From positions 26,288,001 through 26,352,000 of the forward strand of contig NC_046679.1 in assembly GCF_009870125.1 (NCBI RefSeq): 64,000 nt of DNA, given 5' to 3'. A model generated the notes under the pieces. It worked only from the letters and a program-made list of their open reading frames with translations. It had not been told where the DNA came from and did not search any database. Origin of the DNA: Drosophila pseudoobscura (lineage: Eukaryota > Arthropoda > Insecta > Diptera > Drosophilidae). Numbering within the stretch: position 1 is the stretch's first letter; each line of letters starts with the position of its first letter. A program made the translations under genes and the position numbers. Shown in pieces: positions 46,691 through 61,599 of the stretch.

Positions 46691-49414
46691 ATTTTAGACA
46701 CCAATTTCCATAAAATGGAAACCAGAAAACCCCGAAACCACCATAGAGGTGAAGGTCGCGAAACAAAAGGCAGAGAAAATGTACAAATTCTCGTCATTTC
46801 ACCGCGCAGTTCCTCTTCGAAAGAACGATTCGATCCGATCCGAACAACAACAAAAACAAAAGCTAATTTCATTATTTACGCTGCGTCATCGTCAACGTTT
46901 TTAGTGGAAATAAAAACAAAAGTTCCACAATAAATAAATAAACAACGAAAGAGAACAGAAACCAGAAAACAGAAGCCAGAAACCGAAATTAAAGAAGCTC
47001 TGTCTGTGCCTCCAAAATACTGAATGCTCAACATATGGCAGCAGACAAAACAGAAGATCCAGCCCCAAAATAGAGGTATATATAGATGTATCTTTGAAAG
47101 ATGCATCTAAAGTGAGAAGAGGAGTGACAAGCCACAGAAAGGGAGGAAAATCCAAAAGAAAGAGAGCGCTCTTGAACGATTGACAGAGGATTGCTAGAAC
47201 ATCATCGAATCGGGGTTGAATGAAGCATTGATAGGTGTTTGGTTGAGGAGTCGATAGAGCTAACGATCTAGAGAAATATCTGGTTCACTCTTTAGAAGCA
47301 ATCCCTAAACGAATCGTTATTCAAAACCACTTTTGGAAAACTCCTCTAGACTGCCGCTTTCCCCTCATTCCTCAATCGAATGTCGTGCAACAAGTGCCCC
47401 GACTAGACGCCAGAGTGTCTGGCAAAAACTGAGCCGTAAAGATACAAAGATACATGTTCGTGTATGAAAACATTGCCATGCGGTGGCTAGCCATAATAAA
47501 TAATTAATAGATACAAAATAGCGGAGCAATCAGCTGACGAATGCAATTGATTTCTGGGTAGCGTCTAATGTTATACAATTTCATGCGGCAGAGGGGCTGT
47601 GGCAAGGGGCAGGGACAGGGAGAGGGAGAGGGAGATGGCCATGTAATTGCATGGCTACTGCCACGGTTGTATCCGTCAGATACAAACTGCAGTTTCGATT
47701 GAGTCACAAAGCAGGCTGGCCTGGTGGTTCGTGTCGAGGCAATTAAAATGAAATTTCTCGCTTAGAAAAAACAGTATCTGTACCTCTGAGGGGGGAGGGG
47801 GAAAACGTATCTGTGTATCTCTGAACAGGGGGGGGCAGTGGGCACCCTTTGACTTTTGGTCTGCTGATCTTTTGTGAGTCACGCCGCTGCCCCCCACTCG
47901 CGCCCTCCATTTGCCACCCACACGTGCGTCAGAGAGAAGACCGCGAAATGAGAGACACATATGTGGATACCAGATACATTTGTATCTAATTGCCATTAAT
48001 TGCGGCGGGGCGCATCCATTAGATGCGTACGCGAGCATCGGGCATGCCATATGCTCGATTACACCACAATTTTGCGGTTCCGAGTCTATGGTGGGAGGGA
48101 AAAGGCAGGGGAAAGGGGAAGGAAGGTACACTTTTAGGCACAATTTCAACCACTTGTTGCAGACACATTTGTATCTTGCGAGTGAGGAGGAGAACTTGTT
48201 ATTTATCCAAGAGATACAGGCGGTTTCAATCGATACTTATCGATACCCAAATGGCATAAAATCGATCGAATCTTTCATCTCTGGATATCAGATCGATTGA
48301 AATTGTTAAGATTTAGCTCTTCCCTCCTTTTATCGACCCATTTTAGAGGATTATACTTCAAAGAACCCACCTTTGGGGATCAGAAAGCAGTACGTGCCTC
48401 TATTCCCCATTGTTTTCATAGTTTTCCCTTTAAAATCCAAGGGTTTCCTTCGCTATTTTTATCCAATGCAAATGAGGCAGAAACTATTCCAAAAACATTG
48501 AACTCTTGCCCCGAATTCACGCGTAATGGCAGTCACGTAATCGAAATTATTGTTTAATTAAAGACGAGAACAAAACAACAACAACAAAATCGCAAACAAA
48601 ATGCTTTGTCGACTGTCGACGTCAGCAGCAATGACAATAATTAATAACAAAAGCAGAAAATGGCACTCAAGCCTCATTTTGCAGTTTCATTTTCATATAA
48701 AATATCACACGAGAATCAAATAAAATACAAATTAAATCTGAGCAAAAGGTGTGCCCACAGGGGGACGTATCTGTATCTGTACGTCTGTATCTTTGTGTCT
48801 CTGTGTCTCCGAGAGAGATTATATTTATTTAAATGTGATAAATTATCCCCCCAGTTGAATTTTAATGAGTTAGGTTTATTTTTGAAGCTGTTGGAGGATG
48901 GGAATAATCTTTGATACCTTGTAAAAATTATTTATTTATTTTTAGGTGCATCTCTTAAGGAAATCTCTGAATTTCGATTACTTTTTGCTATCTTCTATAT
49001 GGTTATCAGCTTGTTAGCCAGACCGAGGGGTGCTACTGCATGATGCGTGTTGCATTTAACCGAAATATCTATTATACGAGTATACAGGCCAAAGCCTGCT
49101 TAGAACATGTATACCCCTCTGAAAGGCATCACAAATACTCGTATGCAAAATTCAATTGCAGTTGGTTTTGGCTCTGGCACTTGGTATTGAAACAGAGGCC
49201 CACAAATAAATATGTATACAATATACAGAATAGAATGAATACAATGAAAACGAGTGTAGTGTGTGGGCTGTAATTGCTGCTAAATGATGTAGGATTGCCA
49301 GCTGCCTCGAGGCGTGAGGCATGGAGGCGCTTCCTTCGTTCTCTTGGCCCAGTGCCTTATGCAATCCCCTCACCCTCACGTGATCTCCTCCTCCCTAATG
49401 AATGATGATTCACT

Positions 49415-49415
<1 letters not shown>

Positions 49416-49448
<33 letters not shown>
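49416..49448. repeat. (GA)n microsatellite
   Basis: About 32 bp of uninterrupted GA dinucleotides. Confidence 0.85.
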
Positions 49449-49452
<4 letters not shown>

Positions 49453-52217
49453 CTGAAGGCCTCCGATGGCTGATAGCAGCAGAAATGTCACTCGCTTGGA
49501 CGGGGAGCAGCAATTCATTAAGCGGCTGTCATCAGTCCCCGCCGGTCATAATTGATATTGTAATCAACAGAGAGCCTCAGAGACTTCGAAGTCTCATAGA
49601 CTTTTCCTACGATAAGGATTGCCAGATACACAGATACAGATACGAGTGCACGAGTGGCACAATCTGCACTGCAAATGAGTCGAGAAATTAGCAACAGAGA
49701 TTCTCTCATTGTGGAGGTGGCGGTGCGTGGGATTTTCTCGATGGTCTGCTAATTGGCAGCAAAGAAGCCGCCCCAGCCGTATGTCGGATAAAAACTAACA
49801 TCTGGTGGATGGTTTTACCATCGAAACGTTTTCTTTGAGGCACATTTAGTATCTTTTAGGGTCTAAACGATGATTAAATATCGTAGATATAACCACAAAT
49901 CATCTCTATCCATGATTTTCTACCACAAAGACTTCTACTTTCCTTTGTCCTACCACTCGGAAACGCAAAACAAGGAAATTGCCTGACATTATTCTGCATA
50001 CAATCTATTGCATTACTGTGTAAATGAGCCATAAAGATAGCAGCAGTATCTATATCTACATATAGATTCATACTGTATCCATGAACAGTCGCAACGTTGT
50101 TGCCGAGGCACAAGGCCCTCTTTGGGGGGGTTCTTCTGATAAGAAAAAGGTCATCGATATGAAAATAGATAGCCAATTGATCTGTTAAACAAATACATAC
50201 ATATATGATAAGCATTCACGGGAAAACATAAGTAAGGTACACTCTTGAGAGCTTCCAAGCCACAAATGTGGATCCGTAATTGATAATTTCCTCTTTCGCT
50301 TTCGGGTTACTCAATGCCTCTGCCTCTGCCTCCGCCTCGAACATAATCAAATTGCTGGCTTTTCAATTTCCATTTGTTCAGCAGAAAAAGAAACTTGGAG
50401 ACTGGAGACGAAGCCTCTGGGGGGGCTTGGGGGCTGGGGTCTGGCGTCTGGGACTGTTGTCAAGCGCATTTCAATTTGCATTTTTCACTCTTGACTTGCG
50501 ACTCGTTTTTCTGTGTCACTTTTGAGGAGAGACCCCACACCCAAACCCCTCAACCCCCTCCACCATCCGTCCGGCGGCGTCACGTGTTTGTTTGTGGTTT
50601 TTGCCATTCGTTTAAGTTTGTTTTTCTGTTCATTATGTTATGTTGTTTTGCCCTCTGTTTCAGTCGCAGTTCCAGTCTCAGTTTCAGTTTCGATTTCTGT
50701 TTATGTCAACTCAAGGTGGCAGATCATTGAACGCTGCTATGACCAATTGAAGATCGTTTTACAGAGAGAAACTACAGAAAACACACAAGGAATTAGTACA
50801 AACACCAAGCACAACTGTACTTTTTGTTTTAAAGGGGGAATATTTAGCAGCATTTCGGTTCCTTTTCAATTGCTAAACAACATCAAGCGCAACTGTACTT
50901 TTTTTGGGAGAAATTAAAGAGAGAGACACTTTTAACCACATGATAGTAGTAATTTTTAAGCACTTTCTTTTAGATCTCTTCAGTTCTTGAGATTTAAAAT
51001 GTGAATCAGCAAAAAGTCTCATCAAATAAATGCATTGCATTGTACAACACTGCTAAGAATAGTATAACCATTTGCCCTTTAAAATATAATTGAGCTCCTT
51101 GGGATATTTCCCCTATCTTTAGGCCTCTTTTGGAGGCATACCTTCTGCCTCCTTTAGAGGATACCCCTCCTCGAATTCCTTAATCATCCATCAACACTTG
51201 CCAAGGTTCCACACGGTGGAAAATGGCCTCCTGGTAATTGCCACAATTAGATAAACAATCCACTTCTCAGGAGGGCCATGGGAGGAGGGGAAGTGCGAGA
51301 GGACTGCGATTAACAATGGAATATGGGCCAGGTGTCGTTTGGGTCAAATGCCATATCAATTGTAGGAGAAAAATCAAGTCCAAGTTCAAAACGAGGCCCA
51401 AAGGTAGGAGATATATAGTTTCATTTCGATAGGCATATCGGCAGCGATAGATCGAATTGCGATAGAGTGATGTGGAAACCATACTCGTAGGTTCATGTGA
51501 GAGAATATATACGACTCAGAAAAGATTCAGGTTTACATCGAGAGAGAGTTGTATAATTACTGTGTTACGTATGAATCGACTAGACAATCATTCTACCCAT
51601 GGAGAACCCATAAAATCCGTTCAAGCTATTTTCAGACTACATTTATGGCCGGAATAGACCCCGAAAGACCGCTAAGATCGTTCAACTGGTTTCTGTTTTT
51701 GGACCGTAAGAACCATTAAACGAAGATCGCTCGGTGCATGATCAAATATACTCGTATGCCATCGAAAAAGCCATCCCCCAGATCTCGTTAAACCGCATTC
51801 GAGTGTTCGACTAAGACCGAATGGAATATGAATATCTGCGTAATAAATAAGTATGTTCCGTGTAGAGTGGAGTGGTTTAAAGTGGAGTGGAGGAGAGCCG
51901 AGAGAAAACAATTTATAATACAACAAATACATGCAATTATTGATTTTATAAGTAGTGCCGTGTTTCTCAGATTGTCTGTGTGTTCCTCTAAGCGAATAAT
52001 ATTCGCACGTATTCGCATTTGTCTGGAGGGGGGCGTGGAGGGGGGGGAGGGGGGCGGGAGCAGGAAGTTCCGACCGTCCGTCCGTCTACTCTGAAGACCC
52101 GAGAGACTCGCATTTCAGTTGCGTCGCGACTGTGAACGTCTCAAGCCGTTTTCTGCTGGGAAGAGCCCCGAAAACAGATACGAATATCGGTTCTATATCT
52201 GATACAAGTGCAGATAG

Positions 52218-54711
<2,494 letters not shown>

Positions 54712-54853
54712 AGCTTAAGATAGAGACAGAGAGATAGAGAGAGAGAAAGAGAGATCCCTGCGATCTCTGGGATCCACTGTACTCTGTACCGATCCCCACT
54801 GTAGTAGTTTCTTAGTAGGGAAGCACCCCTGTAGTATATTTAATTCAAATGCT

Positions 54854-54859
54854 AATAAA
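54854..54859 (+). terminator. Polyadenylation signal of Snmp1
   Basis: AATAAA on the plus strand about 145 nt after the Snmp1 stop codon. It faces the minus-strand signal of the next gene (54947-54952) about 90 bp away. Confidence 0.6.
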
Positions 54860-54946
54860 ATGCGACAGCAAACTTGTTTTTAGAGACCATTGGAGCGAGC
54901 TTTAATCGCTGAACGTCCATCTTTCTGTTTCAAAATAGAACAATCT

Positions 54947-54952
54947 TTTATT
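54947..54952 (-). terminator. Polyadenylation signal of the minus-strand LRR gene
   Basis: AATAAA on the minus strand about 20 nt past the stop codon at 54972 (with a second overlapping copy); the 3' UTR is very short. Confidence 0.55.
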
Positions 54953-54971
54953 TATTTCCCTTAAAGTCTAC

Positions 54972-56252
54972 CTAATGCTTTCCACATAAGAGTGTCGAAT
55001 CCTCCTCCCAAAAGGTCACATCCTTCGCCAGTTCCTTGTCGCTTAAGAGCTCCATCAAATGGTCGCATTTAATCCCATCTTCTTTCACAAAGAAATCATA
55101 ATCCACATCCTTGATGTAAATCTCTCGCAGTTTCTCCTGCTGTATCTCTAGATAGTTCAAGTCTTTTAGCTTCGGCAACATATCCATGGGATAGGTGATG
55201 CTCAAGCGCTCCAAGTGCTTCGATTTCCACAGATCTGGGGTATCCTTGAGCTTATCTATGCCCGACAGATCCAAGTCCATCAATCCAGTGGCCTTTGATA
55301 GAAAATCCAGACTCAACAGATTCGTATTGGCCAAATCGAGCTGCTCCAGGGCTTGAGGCTGGGTAATTTTCACATCTTCCAGCTGAAGATTGTTATCCAA
55401 TCGAAGTCTGATGATGCGACCATCGAGAATCACAGATTTCAGAGCACAATTGGAGGCCTGCAGCTCTTGGATGTCTCCTTTGAGACGAAGTCTCGTTAGA
55501 TGTGGATTATCAGAGAGTATTAAATGCTCTATGGATTCAAAAGTATTCATGGATATCTGTTCCAATAGATTATTTCTAGCTGAAAGTAGTCTCAGCGGTC
55601 TAAAGAGTCCTCTGGGGAGTTCTTTGAGTTTGTTGCTGTCTAGATTCACGGTTTGAAGTGCATTTAAATGGGTGAAAACATCTAGAGAAACAATCTTCAG
55701 TTGATTGTTGGATAGATTGAGTTTCTGTAACTTTTTGAGGGGTAAAAATACTCCTCTTGGGAGTTCTTCCAATTGATTGTCGGATAGATTCAACTCCTCC
55801 AGCTCTGTCGAAAGATCAAAGGTGTTTCGTTCCAATTCCTTTATAGAATTTCCACCCAGATTGAGTATCTTCAAGTTCTGCGAACCCCTAAAGCACTCTC
55901 TTTCTATGTGCTGCACCTCACTTTCCAAGACATCAAATTCCACGAGTTGTGGCAGACTTTGAAAGACATTTCTTGGTAGATTCATCAGTCGCGAGCTGTG
56001 GATGATCAGTGCTTTGTAGTCCTTCAGTTTCTCCGCGGTATTCTCTCCAAAAAAGGCCACCTCTAAGGCTGAGGGATACTCCAAACCCACGCAGAGGCTC
56101 TCCTGACAATCTAATCGCTCCACTGGCACTTCCTTCAGCCCTCTCCGGCTCCCTTCTTTATCTGCATCCTGTATCCGCATCTCTGACTCACAAATGGAGG
56201 CTACAAACAGCAGAATCGTCGACACAGCCTCTAATTTTCGGAGCGACAGCAT
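54972..56252 (-). CDS. Secreted leucine-rich-repeat protein
   Basis: Intronless, 426 residues from the ATG at 56252 (MLSLRKLEAVSTILLF). A signal peptide ends near ICES, then a Cys pair (RLDCQESLCVG) precedes about ten LRRs with the LxxLxLxxNxL pattern, e.g. LEELNLSDNQLEELPRGVF and LQKLNLSNNQLKIVSLDVF. There is no membrane span or GPI-type tail, so it is probably secreted. The earlier in-frame ATG at 56318 would bury the signal peptide. A TATA-like ATAAAAG (56305-56311) and a TTTAGTTC initiator (A at 56280) are spaced 31 bp apart, putting transcription start downstream of that ATG and supporting the 56252 start. It converges with Snmp1. I do not assign a fly orthologue. Confidence 0.82.
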   Translation of the reverse strand: MLSLRKLEAVSTILLFVASICESEMRIQDADKEGSRRGLKEVPVERLDCQESLCVGLEYPSALEVAFFGENTAEKLKDYKALIIHSSRLMNLPRNVFQSLPQLVEFDVLESEVQHIERECFRGSQNLKILNLGGNSIKELERNTFDLSTELEELNLSDNQLEELPRGVFLPLKKLQKLNLSNNQLKIVSLDVFTHLNALQTVNLDSNKLKELPRGLFRPLRLLSARNNLLEQISMNTFESIEHLILSDNPHLTRLRLKGDIQELQASNCALKSVILDGRIIRLRLDNNLQLEDVKITQPQALEQLDLANTNLLSLDFLSKATGLMDLDLSGIDKLKDTPDLWKSKHLERLSITYPMDMLPKLKDLNYLEIQQEKLREIYIKDVDYDFFVKEDGIKCDHLMELLSDKELAKDVTFWEEDSTLLCGKH

Positions 56253-56274
56253 CTCTGTGGATCTTTGTTGACGA

Positions 56275-56312
56275 AGAACTAAACATAGAACTGGAATCGA
56301 GAAGCTTTTATG
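56275..56312 (-). promoter_or_regulatory. TATA box and initiator of the minus-strand LRR gene
   Basis: On the minus strand a TATA-like ATAAAAG (56305-56311) and a TTTAGTTC initiator (A at 56280) are 31 bp apart, the standard spacing. The initiator is about 28 bp upstream of the ATG at 56252. Confidence 0.55.
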
Positions 56313-56318
56313 GCACAT

Positions 56319-59300
56319 TTAAGACGATAAACAGAACAGAACACGACCTTCGTGAGAGCATCCAAAAACTGGTCGTTGAATTTTGGGTTTTTGTTTTGTT
56401 TTTTTCTGCTCATAAAAATTTATGATTCCTCTTCAATGAATATTCGCGCGGAGCTCCTCTACAACTCGGCGATTACTTAGTTCATTTCGAATCAAAAGCC
56501 GGCCGATAAGCACGTTCTCTCCACTCCTACACTCGACACTCGACACTCGACACTCGACGATCGACGATTGATGGGGTTACCCGCAGTTCGAGTAATCCTA
56601 TAAATTATAGGCAACTGGAATATCAGCTGATACGATAGGCTCTGACTACCGCCGAAAGTGTGTCTCATTCGGTCTGGATTCAACGATACGAACCACTTTT
56701 TCACGGTATTACTCTAAATAGATTCTCGGCATTGATGTAAGATTCTAGTTTGCAGAAGTACGGGAATGTGTCTCCTATATCTTTATAGAATTTCCTCTCA
56801 GATTCGGTTTCAAATCATTATTTCTGTTGTGGCGCGGTTCTTGGTTTTACTTTTATTAACTTCTTTATTTTACGTCTTTTTTATCTTCTTGTCGATCGTC
56901 GAATTAATTGCCTCCGACTTATCGCAGTATCATATCGCATCAAACCTATCGCATAAAACCTATCGGGATCGGGGTTAATATCGGTAAGGGCTAATATGGG
57001 GTTGGTTAGGGTTAATATGGGGTTGCCTTACACCGTCAATGAATTGCATTGCTTCAACTGCTTCAAGAGACAGCTCTTTAATCGCACTCTTTATCTCTAT
57101 TCATTAATCAATAATTGTAGTAATTATTTACGATAACTTTCAATGGATGAAACAAGTATCAGAATGAACACTTTTGCTCATTAATTTTATCATCTGTACA
57201 TACGAGTACACAAGCGTATCACTTCCGTCGATGTTCGATATTCATATACCCCGCGCCACGAGTATTTTGTTGTTGAATTCTGGGTACAATGAAAGCTCCT
57301 AATCTAGCCCAGCGAGTACACCTTTGATTACCACCATTCAACTTCGTATCAATATCATGTATAATTCCATTCAATACCATGCTTTTCCTATCAATATCAC
57401 ACCTTAAATCATCCATTACACAGACAACTATTAAAATCTTCTATCCTCTCAATTATCCATTAATTTTTAAGAGTACTTAAAGTGCTATAAACCAGAAAGT
57501 AATGCCCCTGCATTTATGTGCAAATTATCGCATTTTTTTCCCGTAGAATTATATCATCATTCTGTGAACAATTTCGTCATCGTTTGAACCTACAATTTCT
57601 GTGATTTATTTCACTGGAAAATCTTAAACATTTAGCGCCTGACTTGAGCAATAAAATTAATGAAATAAATAAAGCGCCATAAACTGCCAGAAGGCGCCAT
57701 ATAAAAGGAGCACCAGGCCCCCACAATAGACCTCAGTTCACTCGTTAAAGTACGAATAGTACGTTCCATATAGAAAGAGATATCCAGCATGACTGATGGC
57801 TATATACTATCTGTATATGTGTGTGTATGAGGCACGTACTACCCTGCATTGTATCCCATTTGTTTGCACAGCAAAACTATTGTGGAAATTTCGTTGATTT
57901 GTATGGAAATGCAGTCGGGGGTGGAGAACAGAAATCAAAAGATTGGAACTAGAGGATACTCTACAAAACTAGAGGGAACTCTAGCTCTTAGAACGAGAGG
58001 TGGATGGCTTACAAAAATCGATCCCTACTCGAAGAGTCCTCCGATTGTAAGTAAGTTTGATATATAGGTAGTTAATAGAGGGATACAGCATACCCATTTA
58101 TACCCTTTATGAACCCAACATAGAGGAGAGGCAGGCTGATGATGATTTCCTCACTCCTTCTCTTTCTTCCCCGCCGGTTCGACTGGGTCTCTCGACTCTT
58201 GGGGGATATGCAAAGTAATTGCTGGAAATTGAATTGAAAACAAGAGTGCGACATTCGTTTCATATCGCTAAACGAAGTCATGCCATTCCAATTGAGAACT
58301 CAAGACAAACACAAAGATATACATATGTGTACATCATCGTACATCATGGCTCAAATAATTAAAAAGCCATTGGACTACTACTAATAATCATCTTTAAACA
58401 ATAAGCAAATACTCGTAGGCAGATCAATTATCAAATATAATTTCCAAAGACTGGGGAAAAGCGGGTTTTGTTTGCTTCGAATAAAACCTTAAGTCCCATG
58501 AAAATATTGGGCGTTAATTCTCAACAAGCGTATAAATTTGTTTGTTGAAAGCTTTAAGCGACTTTGAATTTGAATTCCTTCCACAATTTAAATACTTTTG
58601 TCATTCGCTGAGCGGCAAAATAATTGAGCGACTGAAAAGCAGGTTGAACGTGTTCGTTCAACGACGATTCCGATAATGGATTGTTATAATTTTTGTGATA
58701 TTTTTCAATTAACTAAAGAGGGTCTTCTTTAACGTAATAAATTATATAAATTGTATGTAAAATGTTGCTAGAATTTGTTTTGAATCTCTGCCAGAGAATT
58801 CTTTGTAAATAAATTGAAATAGAACAGTTAAAGAAAAGCCCACCCTATAAAGAAAACTCTTCGCTAGAACATGAATCATCCGCAAAATTAGCGTGAATTT
58901 TATATTCTAAAAAGCGACGTTTACGATCTAGAAAAAACTATAAAATGTACTCAAATTTATTAGAGAAAATATACAAATGTATTTCCACGTGTTTTTCATG
59001 GGCGGAAAATACCCTAGTCTGTGGCCAAGACTCTGCTTATCAGCCACCAAATGATTTCCACCTTCTGTGGGCCACAAAACACAAAAGCTTTAAGTAAATT
59101 AAGTAAATAATACTGCCATGATAAGAGGCCAGACAAAAGAGAAAGAGCTTGTTTTTGCTGGACATTTCATGGGCTGAAATCCGTTTATGGCCATAATATA
59201 GAAATTCTCTATAGAACAGAAGCACCAGAGCGCGGAACTTCAGACAAAGAGAGACAGAGAGATAGAGAGAGACATAAAGAGTCGCTCCTCTCCATATAAA

Positions 59301-59909
59301 AAAACACCAACTAAACAATGATTCGAACGAATTATAATACACATGTCAAAACGATGATGACAACAAAATAAAATAGATTATATTTTGCCCTATACAAATC
59401 TCAGCATATTACACATTTAATCTGATGAAATATGAAGAGAAATCAATGTACTTTTAGGTTTATCGATAGATCCAAACGATAATTGCAATTTGATATCGAG
59501 CGATGATGATCATGCAATCGTCTATTAGTATTTATCGAATATGTATCGATGTATATCAAGCATTCACTGGAAAAAGGGAATAATACCAGATTTTGAGTAC
59601 AAACAAATCTTAAAAATGCCAGATAAAACCAGAACACACCTTTTTTTCGATAATTATCGATATTTTCCCCATATTACAGTGGAAGTAATAGTTAGAGTAT
59701 CTATTGAGACGCTGTTTGAAGCTGTGCTTAATATTTTTTTGCAAAATCAAAACACCATGAATACTAGGTAGAATGAAAATTATATAGAAATGATGGATGG
59801 ATGGATGGGAGACATGGAATTATAGCATTATGGCATCATATTCGTGGCTTATCATTTCAGTTGAGAGCTGATCGTGAACCGCGGAGCACAGCCACAGCAC
59901 ACGCTCCAA
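56319..59909. other. Intergenic region between the two LRR genes
   Basis: No coding sequence is supported in these 3.6 kb. Contents are a CACTCGA heptamer repeat at about 56526-56554, an imperfect GGGTTAATATGGGGTT repeat at about 56970-57025, and AT-rich stretches. DRE-type TATCGATA words lie at 59461-59468 and about 59655-59662, close to the next gene's promoter. One TACGAGTA word each is at 57201 and 58410. Confidence 0.5.
59857..59891 (+). promoter_or_regulatory. Initiator with possible DPE for the plus-strand LRR gene
   Basis: TCAGTT at 59857-59862 fits the fly initiator with +1 at the A (59859), and GCACAG begins at +28, fitting five of six DPE positions. No TATA box is at -30. The same TTTCAG could instead be an intron acceptor, so an upstream noncoding exon is possible. 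Confidence 0.4.
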
Positions 59910-61544
59910 ATGTACGTCCGGAATAGCCTTGAGGTGTGGTCCCTGGTGAGTTGGTGGCTGGTGGCGTTGGTGGCATCAGCAGAGATCACACCAGATCTCA
60001 TCCGCGTGGAGAGCTTGGCGGATCACTGCCTCGTCCAGGCGGAGCAAACCCGCTGCAGTGGCTTCAATTTCGACAGGGAGGACGAGAGGGCCTCCTTTGA
60101 CCTTCAGACGGAGGTAAGGATCACCCCGGATGGCAGCACCTACGAGGTGGTGGGCGACGACCAGCCCACGGGAGCCCTGATATTCGAGAACTGCACCTTT
60201 GTGCACTTTCCCGCGAGGCTGCTGTACAGTCTGGAGGTCACAGAGCTGGACATGCGATCGTGTGGCATCAGGCACATGCGGTGGGACAGCTTTGCCCTCG
60301 GCGCCGAGAAGCTGGTTATCCTCCTCCTTTCGGACAACCTGCTGGAGGAACTCAACGATAAGAGCTTCTTTGGAGCCGGGAATCTGCAGTTCCTGTTCCT
60401 CAATCAAAATAGGATCAGGAGCCTGGAAACGGACACCTTCGATGGTCTGCAGAGTCTCCAGTACTTGAATCTCATCGAAAACCAACTCGAAGAGCTTCCC
60501 CCAAGGATATTTGACGACCTAAAGAGCCTCCAAACGGTGCTTCTGGCCCAAAATCTGCTGACCACCGTGGCAGGCGATTTGTTTGCCTACAATCCCCGCC
60601 TCCATAGCGTGTCCCTGCACACAAACCGCCTGGAGGATCTGCAGGAGTACGCCTTCCGCGTGGGACAGGAGCACCGCCTGCATTCTCTCGATCTCTCACA
60701 CAATCCACGGCTGACGGTGCTGCTCCTCAACCTGAACGCCAGCCGCTTGTCGGTGCGAAACTGCTCGCTGGACCGCGTCAATCTCTACGGATCGGTGACG
60801 GAGGTCGACCTCAGCGATAACCGGGTGCGGGAGCTGTACTTCCCCGCGTCGGAGACCCTCGAGTATCTGGTGCTGCGCAACAACTCGCTCGTCCAGATGG
60901 CCTCCCTCACGCGTGTGCCCCGCCTGCGGCACTTGGATGTGGCTGATAATCCCCAGCTGGCGCCCTTGCCCGAGGCCTGGCAGACGCCCGAGCTGGAGCT
61001 CCTCGATCTGCGGAGCACGGGACAGCAGGAACTCCCACTGGCGGCACTGCAGGGGATGCCACAACTCCGAAAGCTGGACATTTCCGGCAACAATCTCACG
61101 GATATCGATCCTACGGCATTCCCACTGCTCTCCCAGTTGACGCACTTTTATCTGCATGCCAATAACTGGAACTGCTTCAGCCTGCGGACCATCATGGACA
61201 TGCTCATCCGTCCCAATGGCATCACCTACACGGTGGACGCTGTAGACCCCGATTTCCCCGGGGAGTACATCCATGGTATTGCCTGCATGTACCGCCAGCC
61301 AGAGAGGGAGCCTCTGGGAGGCTATTCCTCCACTGAAACCGAATCGGGCTACTCCGCCAGCGTGGAGCGAGAGAGTGAGCCCTCGGAGGTTGAGAAACTT
61401 CGCAAGGAACTCCAGGCCGTGGTGCAGCATTTTGAGGCAAAGTTCGATAGGATAATGGAGGCTCTGGAACAGCTGAACGATCGCATGGCCTCCATTGAGA
61501 GGCTCAATCACACCATCTGGAATACGGTCACACTTTCTGTTTAA
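59910..61544 (+). CDS. Secreted leucine-rich-repeat protein with C-terminal coiled coil
   Basis: Intronless, 544 residues from ATG 59910 (MYVRNSLEVWSLVSWWLV), preceded by a GTG-initiated extension that was not used. A signal peptide ends at about VASA. An N-terminal Cys pair (DHCLVQAEQTRCSG) and about a dozen LRRs follow: LVILLLSDNLLEELNDKSF, LQYLNLIENQLEELPPRIF, LHSLDLSHNPRLTVLLLNL, LRKLDISGNNLTDIDPTAF. A C-terminal cap-like segment has two Cys (NNWNCFSLRT, IHGIACMYR). The last 60 residues form a coiled coil (LRKELQAVVQHFEAKFDRI, MEALEQLNDRM). No membrane span is seen, so it is probably extracellular and perhaps oligomeric. It is distantly similar to the minus-strand LRR gene 3.6 kb away. 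Confidence 0.82.
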   Translation: MYVRNSLEVWSLVSWWLVALVASAEITPDLIRVESLADHCLVQAEQTRCSGFNFDREDERASFDLQTEVRITPDGSTYEVVGDDQPTGALIFENCTFVHFPARLLYSLEVTELDMRSCGIRHMRWDSFALGAEKLVILLLSDNLLEELNDKSFFGAGNLQFLFLNQNRIRSLETDTFDGLQSLQYLNLIENQLEELPPRIFDDLKSLQTVLLAQNLLTTVAGDLFAYNPRLHSVSLHTNRLEDLQEYAFRVGQEHRLHSLDLSHNPRLTVLLLNLNASRLSVRNCSLDRVNLYGSVTEVDLSDNRVRELYFPASETLEYLVLRNNSLVQMASLTRVPRLRHLDVADNPQLAPLPEAWQTPELELLDLRSTGQQELPLAALQGMPQLRKLDISGNNLTDIDPTAFPLLSQLTHFYLHANNWNCFSLRTIMDMLIRPNGITYTVDAVDPDFPGEYIHGIACMYRQPEREPLGGYSSTETESGYSASVERESEPSEVEKLRKELQAVVQHFEAKFDRIMEALEQLNDRMASIERLNHTIWNTVTLSV

Positions 61545-61587
61545 TTCGATCTCCAATCCAAAGTTTCCAAAGTTCTATTGTTTGAGT

Positions 61588-61593
61588 AATAAA
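61588..61593 (+). terminator. Polyadenylation signal of the plus-strand LRR gene
   Basis: AATAAA about 44 nt after the stop codon of the 59910 gene. Confidence 0.6.
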
Positions 61594-61599
61594 TATGTT

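Noticed and set aside
56253..56318. ATG at 56318 for the minus-strand LRR protein
   Set aside because: It would place the signal peptide internally and lies upstream of the predicted transcription start.
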